Shown here piece after piece: positions 17,914 to 25,766 of a stretch of DNA of 64,000 nt. The stretch comes from Bacteroidota bacterium. GTDB lineage: Bacteria; Bacteroidota; Bacteroidia; Bacteroidales; Prolixibacteraceae. The notes beneath the pieces were generated by a model that did not search any database, was not told where the DNA came from, and saw only the letters and a program-made list of their open reading frames with translations. A program made the translations under genes and the position numbers. Every line of letters starts with the position of its first letter. The first letter of the stretch is position 1. The stretch lies in assembly GCA_024278975.1 (NCBI GenBank), contig JAJRSD010000072.1:90073-154072 (forward strand), read 5' to 3'.

Positions 17914-17921
17914 TATTTTTG
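17914..17921 (+). promoter_or_regulatory. -7 box of thyA promoter
   Basis: TATTTTTG fits TAnnTTTG exactly and lies 16 bp before the thyA ATG. No clear -33 TTTG is seen. Confidence 0.45.
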
Positions 17922-17937
17922 CAGCAAATTTTACAAA

Positions 17938-18732
17938 ATGAGGCAGTATTTAGATTTATTGGAAACAGTTTTAAAAGAGGGAACTGAAAAAAAAGACAGA
18001 ACCGGAACCGGAACAATCAGCCGGTTTGGACATCAAATCAGGTTCGATTTGAGTGAAGGATTCCCGATGGTTACAACTAAAAAACTACATCTTAAATCAA
18101 TTATTCACGAGCTGCTTTGGTTTATTGCCGGCGATACAAACAATAAATATTTACAAGATAACGGAGTTCGGATTTGGAACGATTGGGCTGACGAAAATGG
18201 CGACCTCGGTCATATTTACGGCTACCAGTGGCGAAGTTGGCCAACTCCCGACGGAAAACATATCGACCAGATTACCAGAGTTGTAAACTCTATTCAGGAG
18301 AATCCCGACTCGCGGCGGCACATTGTAAGCGCGTGGAATGTTGGCGAATTGGATAAAATGAATTTGCCGCCCTGTCATATTCTTTTTCAGTTTTATATTG
18401 CCGACGGAAAACTTTCGTGCCAGTTGTACCAGCGCAGTGCCGATGCTTTTTTAGGAGTACCTTTTAATATTGCATCGTACGCACTTTTAACTTTAATGAT
18501 GGCACAGGTTACCGGATTGCAACCCGGCGATTTTGTTCATACTTTTGGCGATGTACATATCTATTCAAACCATATTGAACAGGCAAAACTACAACTCTCG
18601 CGCAAGCCATTTCCTCTGTCTGAGATGAAAATTAATAAGGATATTAAAAGTATTTTCGATTTTAAATTCGACGATTTTGATCTGGTGAATTATCAAGCGC
18701 ACCCACATATTAAGGGGAAAGTTGCGGTTTAA
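17938..18732 (+). CDS. thyA: Thymidylate synthase
   Basis: Methylates dUMP to dTMP using methylene-tetrahydrofolate, producing dihydrofolate; cytoplasmic. The 264 residues equal the E. coli enzyme in length. Seen: [11 protein letters not shown] phosphate loop, WFIAGDTN, the folate/dUMP region [24 protein letters not shown], and the nucleophile Cys146 in [11 protein letters not shown]. The C-terminus GKVAV is the conserved closing segment. Its usual partner, folA, lies 1.84 kb downstream on the same strand, with an AbiE pair in between. Confidence 0.99.
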   Translation: MRQYLDLLETVLKEGTEKKDRTGTGTISRFGHQIRFDLSEGFPMVTTKKLHLKSIIHELLWFIAGDTNNKYLQDNGVRIWNDWADENGDLGHIYGYQWRSWPTPDGKHIDQITRVVNSIQENPDSRRHIVSAWNVGELDKMNLPPCHILFQFYIADGKLSCQLYQRSADAFLGVPFNIASYALLTLMMAQVTGLQPGDFVHTFGDVHIYSNHIEQAKLQLSRKPFPLSEMKINKDIKSIFDFKFDDFDLVNYQAHPHIKGKVAV

Positions 18733-18754
18733 ATAATTCCGAAATTACATTAAA

Positions 18755-18862
18755 GTACCTGCCATTCCGAGAGTTCACCTAATTTTATTAGCATAATGAG
18801 GCGATGACAGATTGAAAAGCACTGTCATTGGCAGCAAAGCGAGGAGTCTCTTTCAATTTAAT
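18755..18862. repeat. Dispersed repeat B, copy 2
   Basis: CCATTCCGAGAGTTCAC and the later CACTGTCATTGGCAGC match repeat B at 12434-12502 in inverse orientation. The rest reads like the common GCGAAGCGAGG-type intergenic repeat. It lies at the junction between thyA and the AbiE pair. Confidence 0.5.
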
Positions 18863-18900
18863 TGGACACTAATGAAATTACAATAAATTAAACAGGCTGA

Positions 18901-18942
18901 TTGTCTGCGAAAAGTATTAAAAAACGTATCTTTGTGCAGACA
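18901..18942 (+). promoter_or_regulatory. Promoter and symmetrical operator of the first AbiE pair
   Basis: TATCTTTG (18927-18934) is an exact TAnnTTTG -7 box, with TTG at 18901-18903 upstream. A 7-bp inverted repeat, TGTCTGC (18902-18908) and GCAGACA (18936-18942), frames it. Known AbiEi antitoxins bind inverted repeats at their own promoter, so this is the likely autoregulatory site. Confidence 0.55.
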
Positions 18943-18953
18943 TTCGGGCGAAT

Positions 18954-19766
18954 ATGGCAAAGCGAACTAATATATCAGATTGGATAGATCAACAATTAAC
19001 CAAAGGGGAATATAGTTTTACGCTCCGGAATTTACATCGTAAGATGCCTGATAAATCTGATAATTCCATAAAATTAGCTTTAAAAAGATTGGTTGATAAG
19101 AAGAAAATCATATCAATGTCAAAGGGATTCTACATCATTATCCCACCTACTTATCAAAATTTGGGCGTTCTCCCTCCGGTTATGTTTATGGACAATTTGA
19201 TGGAATATTTGAAGAGACCGTATTATATTTCATTACTTTCAGCAGCTTCATTGCATGGTGCGAGCCATCAGCAACCACAACTTCATTTTGTTTGTACTAC
19301 CTTACCAAGTATGCGCGATACGAATAAAAATGGGATACAGATTAAATATGTAAGCAAGAGGAATTTCCCTGAATATCACATCATACAAAAAAAGACAGAC
19401 AGTGGCTACGTTAATATATCCGCCCCAATTTTAACTTGTCTTGATTTGATTAATTATCAAAAAATAATTGGCGGATTTAACCGAGTAGCAACAGTTATAA
19501 ACGAATTGTCGGAAGAGATAAGCAAGAGTGAAGTAAATTCTGATATCCTTCAATTGGCACCCCAAACAATCATTCAGCGATTGGGGTATTTATGGGAATA
19601 CGAATGCAATCATTTAGAATTAGCCAATGTATTATTTAAGATTATAAAAGAATCACCACGTTCTTTTAAAACCTATAAATTAAATCCAGGCAGGAATTTG
19701 CAAAAGCAAATAAATAGAAACAGATGGAGCATTAATGTGAATACTCAAATTGAGATTGACGAATGA
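18954..19766 (+). CDS. abiEi: AbiEi-family antitoxin/transcriptional regulator (type IV toxin-antitoxin)
   Basis: 270-residue partner of the nucleotidyltransferase encoded next. It opens with a winged-helix part (SDWIDQQLTKGEYSFTLRNLHRKM, then SDNSIKLALKRLVDKKKIISMSKGFYIIIPP), the DNA-binding region of AbiEi antitoxins. The middle (YYISLLSAASLHGASHQQPQLHFV) is the conserved AbiEi core. The C-terminal half is helical. Antitoxins of this family repress their own operon and counter the toxin without binding it directly. The stop overlaps the toxin start by 4 bp (ATGA), so translation is coupled. It lies between thyA and folA, an unusual place. Confidence 0.9.
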   Translation: MAKRTNISDWIDQQLTKGEYSFTLRNLHRKMPDKSDNSIKLALKRLVDKKKIISMSKGFYIIIPPTYQNLGVLPPVMFMDNLMEYLKRPYYISLLSAASLHGASHQQPQLHFVCTTLPSMRDTNKNGIQIKYVSKRNFPEYHIIQKKTDSGYVNISAPILTCLDLINYQKIIGGFNRVATVINELSEEISKSEVNSDILQLAPQTIIQRLGYLWEYECNHLELANVLFKIIKESPRSFKTYKLNPGRNLQKQINRNRWSINVNTQIEIDE

Positions 19767-20560
19767 TACCAAGAGCATATATTACAGAATGGACACAATA
19801 TGCTCCATGGAAATCAAACGAGCAAGTTGAACAGGACTTAGTCATCTGCAGGGCTCTGGTAGAAATATTCTCCGATGAATTTTTATCTAATGAACTGGTA
19901 TTTCGTGGAGGTACAGCCTTACATAAATTATATTTAAATCCACAGTCCAGATATTCTGAAGACATTGATTTAGTTCAGGTAAATAAAGGGGCAATTGAAC
20001 CTGTATTAGATAGAATCAGAGCATTGCTCGACCCATTATTTGAATCGAAAGCTAAATACAAAAAAACATTAATAAGCAATAAACTGACTTATCGGTTTCA
20101 ATCTGAGTTTCCTCCGGTACAGACTATGAAATTGAAAATTGAGATTAATTGCCGAGAGCATTTCACAGAATTGGGATACGTAAAAGTTCCGTTTGAATTC
20201 AACTCAAAATGGTATAAAGGTTCATGCCTGATAAACACATATCATCTGGAAGAACTGATGGGCACTAAACTCAGGGCGCTTTACCAACGAACAAAAGGAA
20301 GGGATTTGTATGACCAATATCAAGCATTGACAAAAGTTGCTGATATAGATATAAAAAAAGTTATACAGTGTTATTATGCTTATATGCATCAATCTAATAT
20401 ATCAGTGCCTACCCGGGAATTGTACATGCAAAATATAACAGAAAAAATGAGCGACCCAGAGTTTATTGGAGATACAATAGCCTTAATACACACCAAAGAG
20501 GAATGGAATGCAGAGGAAGCATTCAAATTAATTAAAACAAAAATTCTACTCAATTTATAA
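19763..20560 (+). CDS. abiEii: AbiEii-family nucleotidyltransferase toxin
   Basis: 265-residue toxin of the DNA polymerase beta-like nucleotidyltransferase fold. The motifs are FRGGTALHKLYL (Gly49-Gly50-Thr51) and the metal-binding SEDIDLV (Asp67, Asp69). LKIEINCREHF and the later LEELMGTKLRALYQRTKGRDLYD (Lys and Asp conserved in AbiEii) follow. Characterised family members add nucleotides to target RNAs and stop growth, giving phage defence by abortive infection. The target here is unknown. The gene ends 12 bp before folA, so folA could be cotranscribed with the toxin. Confidence 0.92.
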   Translation: MIPRAYITEWTQYAPWKSNEQVEQDLVICRALVEIFSDEFLSNELVFRGGTALHKLYLNPQSRYSEDIDLVQVNKGAIEPVLDRIRALLDPLFESKAKYKKTLISNKLTYRFQSEFPPVQTMKLKIEINCREHFTELGYVKVPFEFNSKWYKGSCLINTYHLEELMGTKLRALYQRTKGRDLYDQYQALTKVADIDIKKVIQCYYAYMHQSNISVPTRELYMQNITEKMSDPEFIGDTIALIHTKEEWNAEEAFKLIKTKILLNL

Positions 20561-20572
20561 AAAGATAAACTT

Positions 20573-21067
20573 ATGATTCAAAAAAACATCTCAATAATAG
20601 TAGCCATTGCCGAGAATTTTGCAATAGGTAAAAACAACGATCTGCTTTTTCATCTGCCAAACGATTTAAAACATTTTAAAGAAATAACCAGCGGACACAC
20701 AATAATTATGGGGCGCAATACTTTGCTTTCGTTGCCAAAATGGCCACTGCCAAATCGCAGGCACATTGTTATAACCGATAAAAAAGATGATGTTTTTGCG
20801 GGTTGCGAAACTGTTTTCTCCATAGACGAAGCCATCGAAAAAGTGAAAAACGAAGATGAAGCTTTTATTATTGGCGGTGGAATGATTTATAAACAGTTTT
20901 TTCCGATAGCCGGAAAACTCTATTTAACCTTGGTGCATAAGCCGTTTGATGCCGATGTTTTTTTTCCTGAAATACATTATTCTGAATGGAAAGAAATTTC
21001 GCGAAAAGATTTTAAGGACGAGAAGAATGGTTTTGAATATTCGTATTTGAATTTGGAACGGAAGTAA
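20573..21067 (+). CDS. folA: Dihydrofolate reductase
   Basis: Regenerates tetrahydrofolate from the dihydrofolate that thymidylate synthase makes; cytoplasmic, NADPH-dependent. 164 residues, normal. Motifs: ISIIVAIAENFAIGKNNDLLFHLPNDLKHFK (Met20-like loop and the active-site acid, here Asp in PNDLKHF), TIIMGRNTLLSLP, RRHIVITD and FIIGGGMIYKQFF (NADPH Gly-Gly). The start is 12 bp after the toxin stop, with no room for a promoter except inside abiEii. In most Bacteroidota folA follows thyA directly or nearly so; here the AbiE pair is in between. Confidence 0.98.
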   Translation: MIQKNISIIVAIAENFAIGKNNDLLFHLPNDLKHFKEITSGHTIIMGRNTLLSLPKWPLPNRRHIVITDKKDDVFAGCETVFSIDEAIEKVKNEDEAFIIGGGMIYKQFFPIAGKLYLTLVHKPFDADVFFPEIHYSEWKEISRKDFKDEKNGFEYSYLNLERK

Positions 21068-21160
21068 AAGTATATTTAATATTCGAAAGTGTTTATATTG
21101 CACAGTTGGCGGTCATTACAACAAGATACAATAGGCTGTAAATACAAAACAAAATTATCG

Positions 21161-21168
21161 TAAATTTG
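21161..21168 (+). promoter_or_regulatory. -7 box upstream of the Fic fusion gene
   Basis: TAAATTTG fits TAnnTTTG and lies 42 bp before the ATG; no good -33 element is seen. Confidence 0.4.
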
Positions 21169-21210
21169 AACAAAAGATTATAGAGTGACGGAATAAACAA
21201 CATTTAAATT

Positions 21211-22095
21211 ATGAGTAATGCGAAAATATCCATACGTTTTTTTGACGACCGCGAAGTGCGTGCTGTTTGGGACGAAGAAAACGCCAAATGGTGGTTTTCA
21301 GTATTGGATATTGTAGCCGTGCTTACCGACCAAAACGACTACACCAAAACCCGCAACTATTGGAAATACCTTAAAGCCAAGTTAAAGAAAGAGAATAGTC
21401 AGTTGGTTAGTGCCACTACCCAACTGAAATTAACTGCGGCAGACGGCAAACAATATAAATCCGATATGCTTGACTACAACGGCATTATTACCTTAGGCAA
21501 AACATTTCCCGGAACAAAAGCCAACCGGTTTATTGAATGGTTTACCTACAGCGATGAAAGCATCGACGGAAAAAGTAAAACAAAAGCTTATGCACTGTTT
21601 GAAAGTTCATTTATCAACAGTATAGAAGTAGGAACAGCAAAAGGCTTACAACAGATACACGCCTATTTATTTGGCGGTTTGTATGATTTTGCTGGACAAA
21701 TCAGACAAAAAAATATTTCAAAAGGTGGTTTTCAATTTGCTGTATCACACTTTTTGGGTAATACATTAAAGCAAATAGAAGCTATGCCCGAAACTACATT
21801 TGACGAAATTATAGATAAATACATAGAAATGAATATTGCTCACCCTTTTATGGAAGGTAATGGTAGAAGCACCAGGATATGGTTGGATTTGATACTGAAA
21901 AAACGCATCAAAAAATGCGTTGATTGGAGTAAGATAAGCAAGTCAGATTACATGAACGCAATGATGTTAAGTCCAACCAAAAGTGGTGTTCTTAAATCAC
22001 TTTTAGAAAAAACACTCACTATCAAAATAAACGACCGAGAAATGTTTATGAAAGGGATTGACTATTCATATTACTACGAAGAAAATAAAAAGTAA
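21211..22095 (+). CDS. BRO-N domain fused to Fic adenylyltransferase with C-terminal inhibitory motif
   Basis: 294 residues in one open frame. Residues 1-115 resemble the BRO-N/phage antirepressor domain ([32 protein letters not shown], then LKLTAADGK). Residues about 122-294 are a whole Fic domain close to Neisseria NmFic in order and wording: [27 protein letters not shown], and the catalytic loop HPFMEGNGR with His211. The end, [10 protein letters not shown] (Ser286, Glu290), is the class III [S/T]xxxE inhibitory helix. Fic enzymes transfer AMP to targets; NmFic acts on gyrase. A DNA-related N-terminal domain is not part of classical NmFic. No separate antitoxin is adjacent, in keeping with the built-in inhibitor. 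Function of the fusion is unknown. Confidence 0.9.
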   Translation: MSNAKISIRFFDDREVRAVWDEENAKWWFSVLDIVAVLTDQNDYTKTRNYWKYLKAKLKKENSQLVSATTQLKLTAADGKQYKSDMLDYNGIITLGKTFPGTKANRFIEWFTYSDESIDGKSKTKAYALFESSFINSIEVGTAKGLQQIHAYLFGGLYDFAGQIRQKNISKGGFQFAVSHFLGNTLKQIEAMPETTFDEIIDKYIEMNIAHPFMEGNGRSTRIWLDLILKKRIKKCVDWSKISKSDYMNAMMLSPTKSGVLKSLLEKTLTIKINDREMFMKGIDYSYYYEENKK

Positions 22096-22149
22096 TAAAC
22101 GGTAAAATCGAAAATAACGAACTGCCAACAAAAAAATAAATATCAGAAT

Positions 22150-23886
22150 ATGATTAAGTTCAAATTTACATTGGTTCTATTTCTTGCCATTTTTGCTGCT
22201 AAAGCTCAAAATCCTCTTCTAAATCTTAAATACGAGCAAAACTATACGCCCACTTATTCCGAGGTTATTAAGATGTACCAACTTCTCGATGCAAAATACG
22301 AGAATGCAAAGCTGGTTGAAAAAGGATTAACCGATGTTGGAAAACCACTTCATACATTTATTATAAACAGTGAGAACGAGTTTGATCCCGTAAAAATAAA
22401 GGCGCAAGGTAAAGCTGTTTTACTGATAAACAATGGTATTCATCCCGGCGAACCGGCAGGAATTGATGCCAGTCTGCAATTTGCCGACGATATTTTACGT
22501 GATAAAAACGGGCTCGCCTCGTTGTTAAAATCTTGTGTAATTGTAATTATTCCGGCATACAATATTGGCGGGCTTTTAAACCGGAGTGCCTATAATCGGT
22601 CGGGACAAACAACACCCTACGAAACTGGTTTTAGGGGAAATGCCGCCAATCTCGATTTGAATCGCGATTTTGTAAAATGCGACTCTGAAAATGCAAAGTC
22701 ATTCACAAAGATATTTCAGGAATGGAATCCCGATATTTTTTTAGATACTCACACAACAAATGGCTCCGACCATCAATACAGTGTAACTTTAATTGCTCCA
22801 CAACCCAATATGTTTCCACCAACTCAGGAAAAATTCCTACGCGAAAAGATGATTCCCGATTTGTTCAGCGAAATGAAAAAAGGGGAGTATGAACTAATTC
22901 CGTATGTTAGCTGGATGTTTCGCGACCCAAAACGAGGCATTAAAATGGATCAATTTAGCGGGCGATATTCATCGGGGTACGCAAGTATATTTAACAGCTA
23001 TGGAATGATGACCGAGAACCACGTGTATAAAATTTATGCCGATCGTGTAAAATCGTGTTATCAGTTTATTAATGTACTTGCAAATTTTACTTCAGAAAAT
23101 GCTGACGATATAATCGAAAGTAGAAAAAAGGGTTTCGAAGAGTCGATGTCGACAAAAGAATATGCAATTGATTCTGAAATAGATACAACTGTTTTTACCG
23201 AAATTGAATTCAAAGGTTACGAAGTTGATGCGAATCAAATTAGCCCGGTAACCGGACTTAAACGTTTTGGATACGATCGTTCGAAACCATACACAAACTC
23301 TATTAATTTTTACGATGTTCACAACGCAACCGAAATGGTTAGAATACCCGAGTTTTACATTTTACCACAAGCATGGAAAACTGTTATTGAGAGATTAGTT
23401 TTAAGTAAAGTTGAATTTCAAAGGCTTCAAAATGATACAATTTTGGAAGTTGATATTTATTATATCGAAGAGTTCTCAAACGCAAAACGACCTTCGAACG
23501 GACACTATTTCCACAATAAAGTTACTACCCGAAGCGAAACTCAGAAGATAAATTATTATGCGGGCGATTTGATTATTCCGGTAAGGCAAAAAAGAATTAA
23601 ATACCTGATTGAAATGTTGGAACCAAAAGCAAAAGATTCATTTTTTAGATGGAACTTTTTCGATAATATCCTCGATAGTCGCGAGTATTTTTCGAGTTAT
23701 GGATTCGAAGAAAATGCCTTGAAATATTTAGACCAACATCCTGAGTTCAAAAAGGAATTTCAGGAAAAACAAAAATTGGATCCCGAGTTTGCAAAGAATC
23801 ACCGTGCACAACTCGCTTATATTTACTATAATACTGAATGGGCAGAAAAAACATACAAAAGGTATCCGGTTGGAAAACTATTTTAA
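22150..23886 (+). CDS. Secreted M14-family zinc carboxypeptidase
   Basis: 578 residues with a signal peptide (1-19, ending A-K-A-Q). The zinc site is clear: HPGEPAG supplies His98 and Glu101, and LDTHTTNG supplies His201. RGNAANLDLNRDFVK carries the substrate-binding Asn-Arg pair of M14 enzymes, and MTENHVYK may hold the catalytic Glu. The C-terminal half (about 330-578) is longer than a minimal carboxypeptidase and not assigned. It acts in the periplasm or outside, trimming peptides or peptidoglycan stems; the choice cannot be made from sequence. It stands alone between fic and a lipoprotein gene. Confidence 0.9.
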   Translation: MIKFKFTLVLFLAIFAAKAQNPLLNLKYEQNYTPTYSEVIKMYQLLDAKYENAKLVEKGLTDVGKPLHTFIINSENEFDPVKIKAQGKAVLLINNGIHPGEPAGIDASLQFADDILRDKNGLASLLKSCVIVIIPAYNIGGLLNRSAYNRSGQTTPYETGFRGNAANLDLNRDFVKCDSENAKSFTKIFQEWNPDIFLDTHTTNGSDHQYSVTLIAPQPNMFPPTQEKFLREKMIPDLFSEMKKGEYELIPYVSWMFRDPKRGIKMDQFSGRYSSGYASIFNSYGMMTENHVYKIYADRVKSCYQFINVLANFTSENADDIIESRKKGFEESMSTKEYAIDSEIDTTVFTEIEFKGYEVDANQISPVTGLKRFGYDRSKPYTNSINFYDVHNATEMVRIPEFYILPQAWKTVIERLVLSKVEFQRLQNDTILEVDIYYIEEFSNAKRPSNGHYFHNKVTTRSETQKINYYAGDLIIPVRQKRIKYLIEMLEPKAKDSFFRWNFFDNILDSREYFSSYGFEENALKYLDQHPEFKKEFQEKQKLDPEFAKNHRAQLAYIYYNTEWAEKTYKRYPVGKLF

Positions 23887-23955
23887 ACCTTTTGAAATAA
23901 TGATAGTCTATTAACCGTTAAACAGTTCTAATCAGTAACTTAAAAATTATATGTT

Positions 23956-24858
23956 ATGAATCTAAAAGTCTTATTTTCCGTATTATTTGTTACCCTTTTT
24001 CTTGCCATTTCGTGCGAAAAACAAACTCTACAAACCAATTCTCAGATTGATGCAGAAACGTTAGCACTTGTTGACGATGAAGTTTTGGCCGATATTAATT
24101 TTGCCGAACTTTTAGATGAAAGTGACGATGGCATTTTCTGGGGAGACATTGATTTCTTCTCGTTAAAATCTGCTGAAACAGTAGAAGGAACCTGCCCTGC
24201 CCGCGAGGTAGAAAAGGCAGATGGTAAAGTTAAGGTGACTTTAACTTTTTCGGGTGATGATTGTGGTAAAAGTGGTGTAATTATTATCGAATACCTCAGG
24301 GGAGATGCTAAAATTAGAAATAAGAAGAAGTCGATAACTTATGTTGATTTTACAAATAAAAAAGGTGTAACTTTTAACGGAACTAAAATTATTATTCGTG
24401 GAGACGACAACTACAATATTACTGCAGAATTAACTATTACGAAACAAAATGAAGATGGTGAGGCTGTTAAATTTGAACGAAACTATCACCGGCAAATAAG
24501 GTGGATTTGTGGTCTTAAAACACGAAAAAATCACGATGACAATATTAAGAAAATTACAGGCAAATCGGAAGTTGTAAAATATATTAATGATGTTGAAGTA
24601 AAATCGTACAGTCGCGAAATTTTAAGACCTCTTTTAATTGTAAAAGCCTGCGCATTACAAATTCAGGCAGGTTCGGTTAAAATTGAAAAGGGCGATGGAA
24701 CTGAATTGAAAATTGATTATGGCAAAATGCCAAAAGAAATAAGTTGCGATGCTGACTTTGACTGTGATTCTGAAATTGAAGTTACAAAAGACGGTGAAAC
24801 TTTTAAAGTAACTTTTGATGAAAATGGTAAAAGGGTTAAGCAGAATAAAGAAGATTAA
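23956..24858 (+). CDS. Hypothetical lipoprotein
   Basis: 300 residues, not recognised as a named family. It has a lipoprotein signal with lipobox A-I-S-C (Cys20). After an acidic linker (residues 30-70), the body has alternating charged and hydrophobic segments (GKVKVTLTFSGDDCGKSGVIIIEYLRGD, ITAELTITKQNEDGE) that suggest beta strands. Several cysteines are present, including a pair in SCDADFDCDSE near the C-terminus. It ends with an Lys/Glu/Asp-rich tail. Probably periplasmic or surface anchored. A strong bidirectional terminator follows, so it is monocistronic. Confidence 0.75.
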   Translation: MNLKVLFSVLFVTLFLAISCEKQTLQTNSQIDAETLALVDDEVLADINFAELLDESDDGIFWGDIDFFSLKSAETVEGTCPAREVEKADGKVKVTLTFSGDDCGKSGVIIIEYLRGDAKIRNKKKSITYVDFTNKKGVTFNGTKIIIRGDDNYNITAELTITKQNEDGEAVKFERNYHRQIRWICGLKTRKNHDDNIKKITGKSEVVKYINDVEVKSYSREILRPLLIVKACALQIQAGSVKIEKGDGTELKIDYGKMPKEISCDADFDCDSEIEVTKDGETFKVTFDENGKRVKQNKED

Positions 24859-24873
24859 TAGAGAAAAGAGAGA

Positions 24874-24910
24874 TAAAAAAAAGGAGGCTATTTTTAGCCT
24901 CCTTTTTTTA
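24874..24910. terminator. Bidirectional terminator between lipoprotein gene and ppa
   Basis: AAAAAAAGGAGGCTA pairs perfectly with TAGCCTCCTTTTTTT around a short T loop; the A- and T-runs make it work on both strands. It slightly overlaps the ppa stop. Confidence 0.88.
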
Positions 24911-25573
24911 TGCCAGTAAACTTCCCAGATTCGAAAATTTATCGTTATAATCTTCCACCGATGCCTGAATAACTTCGTAAGCTTCTTCAACTCCATAAGT
25001 TGCTGTAATCTCTGTATTACTTTCAACTCCCGGCATATCTTTGTAAGTTAAAAAATAGTGTTCCAGCCGTTGAATCACAATTTCAGGCACTTCCGAAATA
25101 TCTTTAAAATGCCCGTACATCGTGTCGTTTCTCAATACAGCAATAATTTTATCGTCAGCCTGGTTTCCGTCAATCATTCGGAAACCTCCAATCGGACGTG
25201 CATTTACCAGCAAATCGCCATGTGCAATCGCTTTCTCTGTTAGTACACAAATATCAATTGGGTCGCCATCACCCATAATTCCTTTACGTTTGGTTTTATT
25301 GCTGCAAAAATCGCCCACTTTTTTACCACAATAAGTTTGCGGAATAAAACCGTAAAGTGCCGGAACCACATTCGAGAATTTCTGCGGACGGTCGATACGC
25401 AAATAACCACTGTCTTTATCAATTTCGTATTTAACCGTATCAGTTGAAACTACTTCGATAAAAGCTGTTAACTCTTCGGGTGATTTTTCACCGATAAAAA
25501 CTCCGTGCCACGGATGCGATTTATATCTCAGTCCCATTAATCGCCCAATGGGGTCTGATATTCTGTCTGCCAT
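24908..25573 (-). CDS. ppa: Inorganic pyrophosphatase (family I)
   Basis: Hydrolyses pyrophosphate to drive biosynthesis; cytoplasmic, Mg2+-dependent. The family I signature GDGDPIDICVL supplies the metal-binding Asp residues; YEIDKDSGYLRIDRP, ALYGFIPQTYCG and DDKIIAVLRND are further family segments. At 221 residues it is slightly longer than the 176-residue E. coli protein; the extra N-terminal part (WHGVFIGEKSPEELTAFIEV) is typical of the longer Bacteroidota form. Single gene with its own terminator. Confidence 0.95.
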   Translation of the reverse strand: MADRISDPIGRLMGLRYKSHPWHGVFIGEKSPEELTAFIEVVSTDTVKYEIDKDSGYLRIDRPQKFSNVVPALYGFIPQTYCGKKVGDFCSNKTKRKGIMGDGDPIDICVLTEKAIAHGDLLVNARPIGGFRMIDGNQADDKIIAVLRNDTMYGHFKDISEVPEIVIQRLEHYFLTYKDMPGVESNTEITATYGVEEAYEVIQASVEDYNDKFSNLGSLLA

Positions 25574-25668
25574 ATTAGTTTATTTTTAATTTTTCAATTC
25601 AAACGAATGGTAATGAATTTGGTTCAATTTAAAAATATATTTATATCTCACTACGTAACATTTTTAAA

Positions 25669-25692
25669 TAAGCTCCGTAGGAGCGAGATATT
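25669..25692. repeat. Short palindromic element upstream of ppa
   Basis: AGCTCCGTAGGAGC (GCTCC/GGAGC stem) followed by GAGATATT. The pattern is known as an intergenic repeat in Bacteroidota; only one copy is seen here. Confidence 0.35.
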
Positions 25693-25766
25693 ATCTTCAA
25701 TCCTCATTAAGTTGAATTACATCAATTTAAAATAAATTTATCGGATATAACGAAAAAGATACAATT

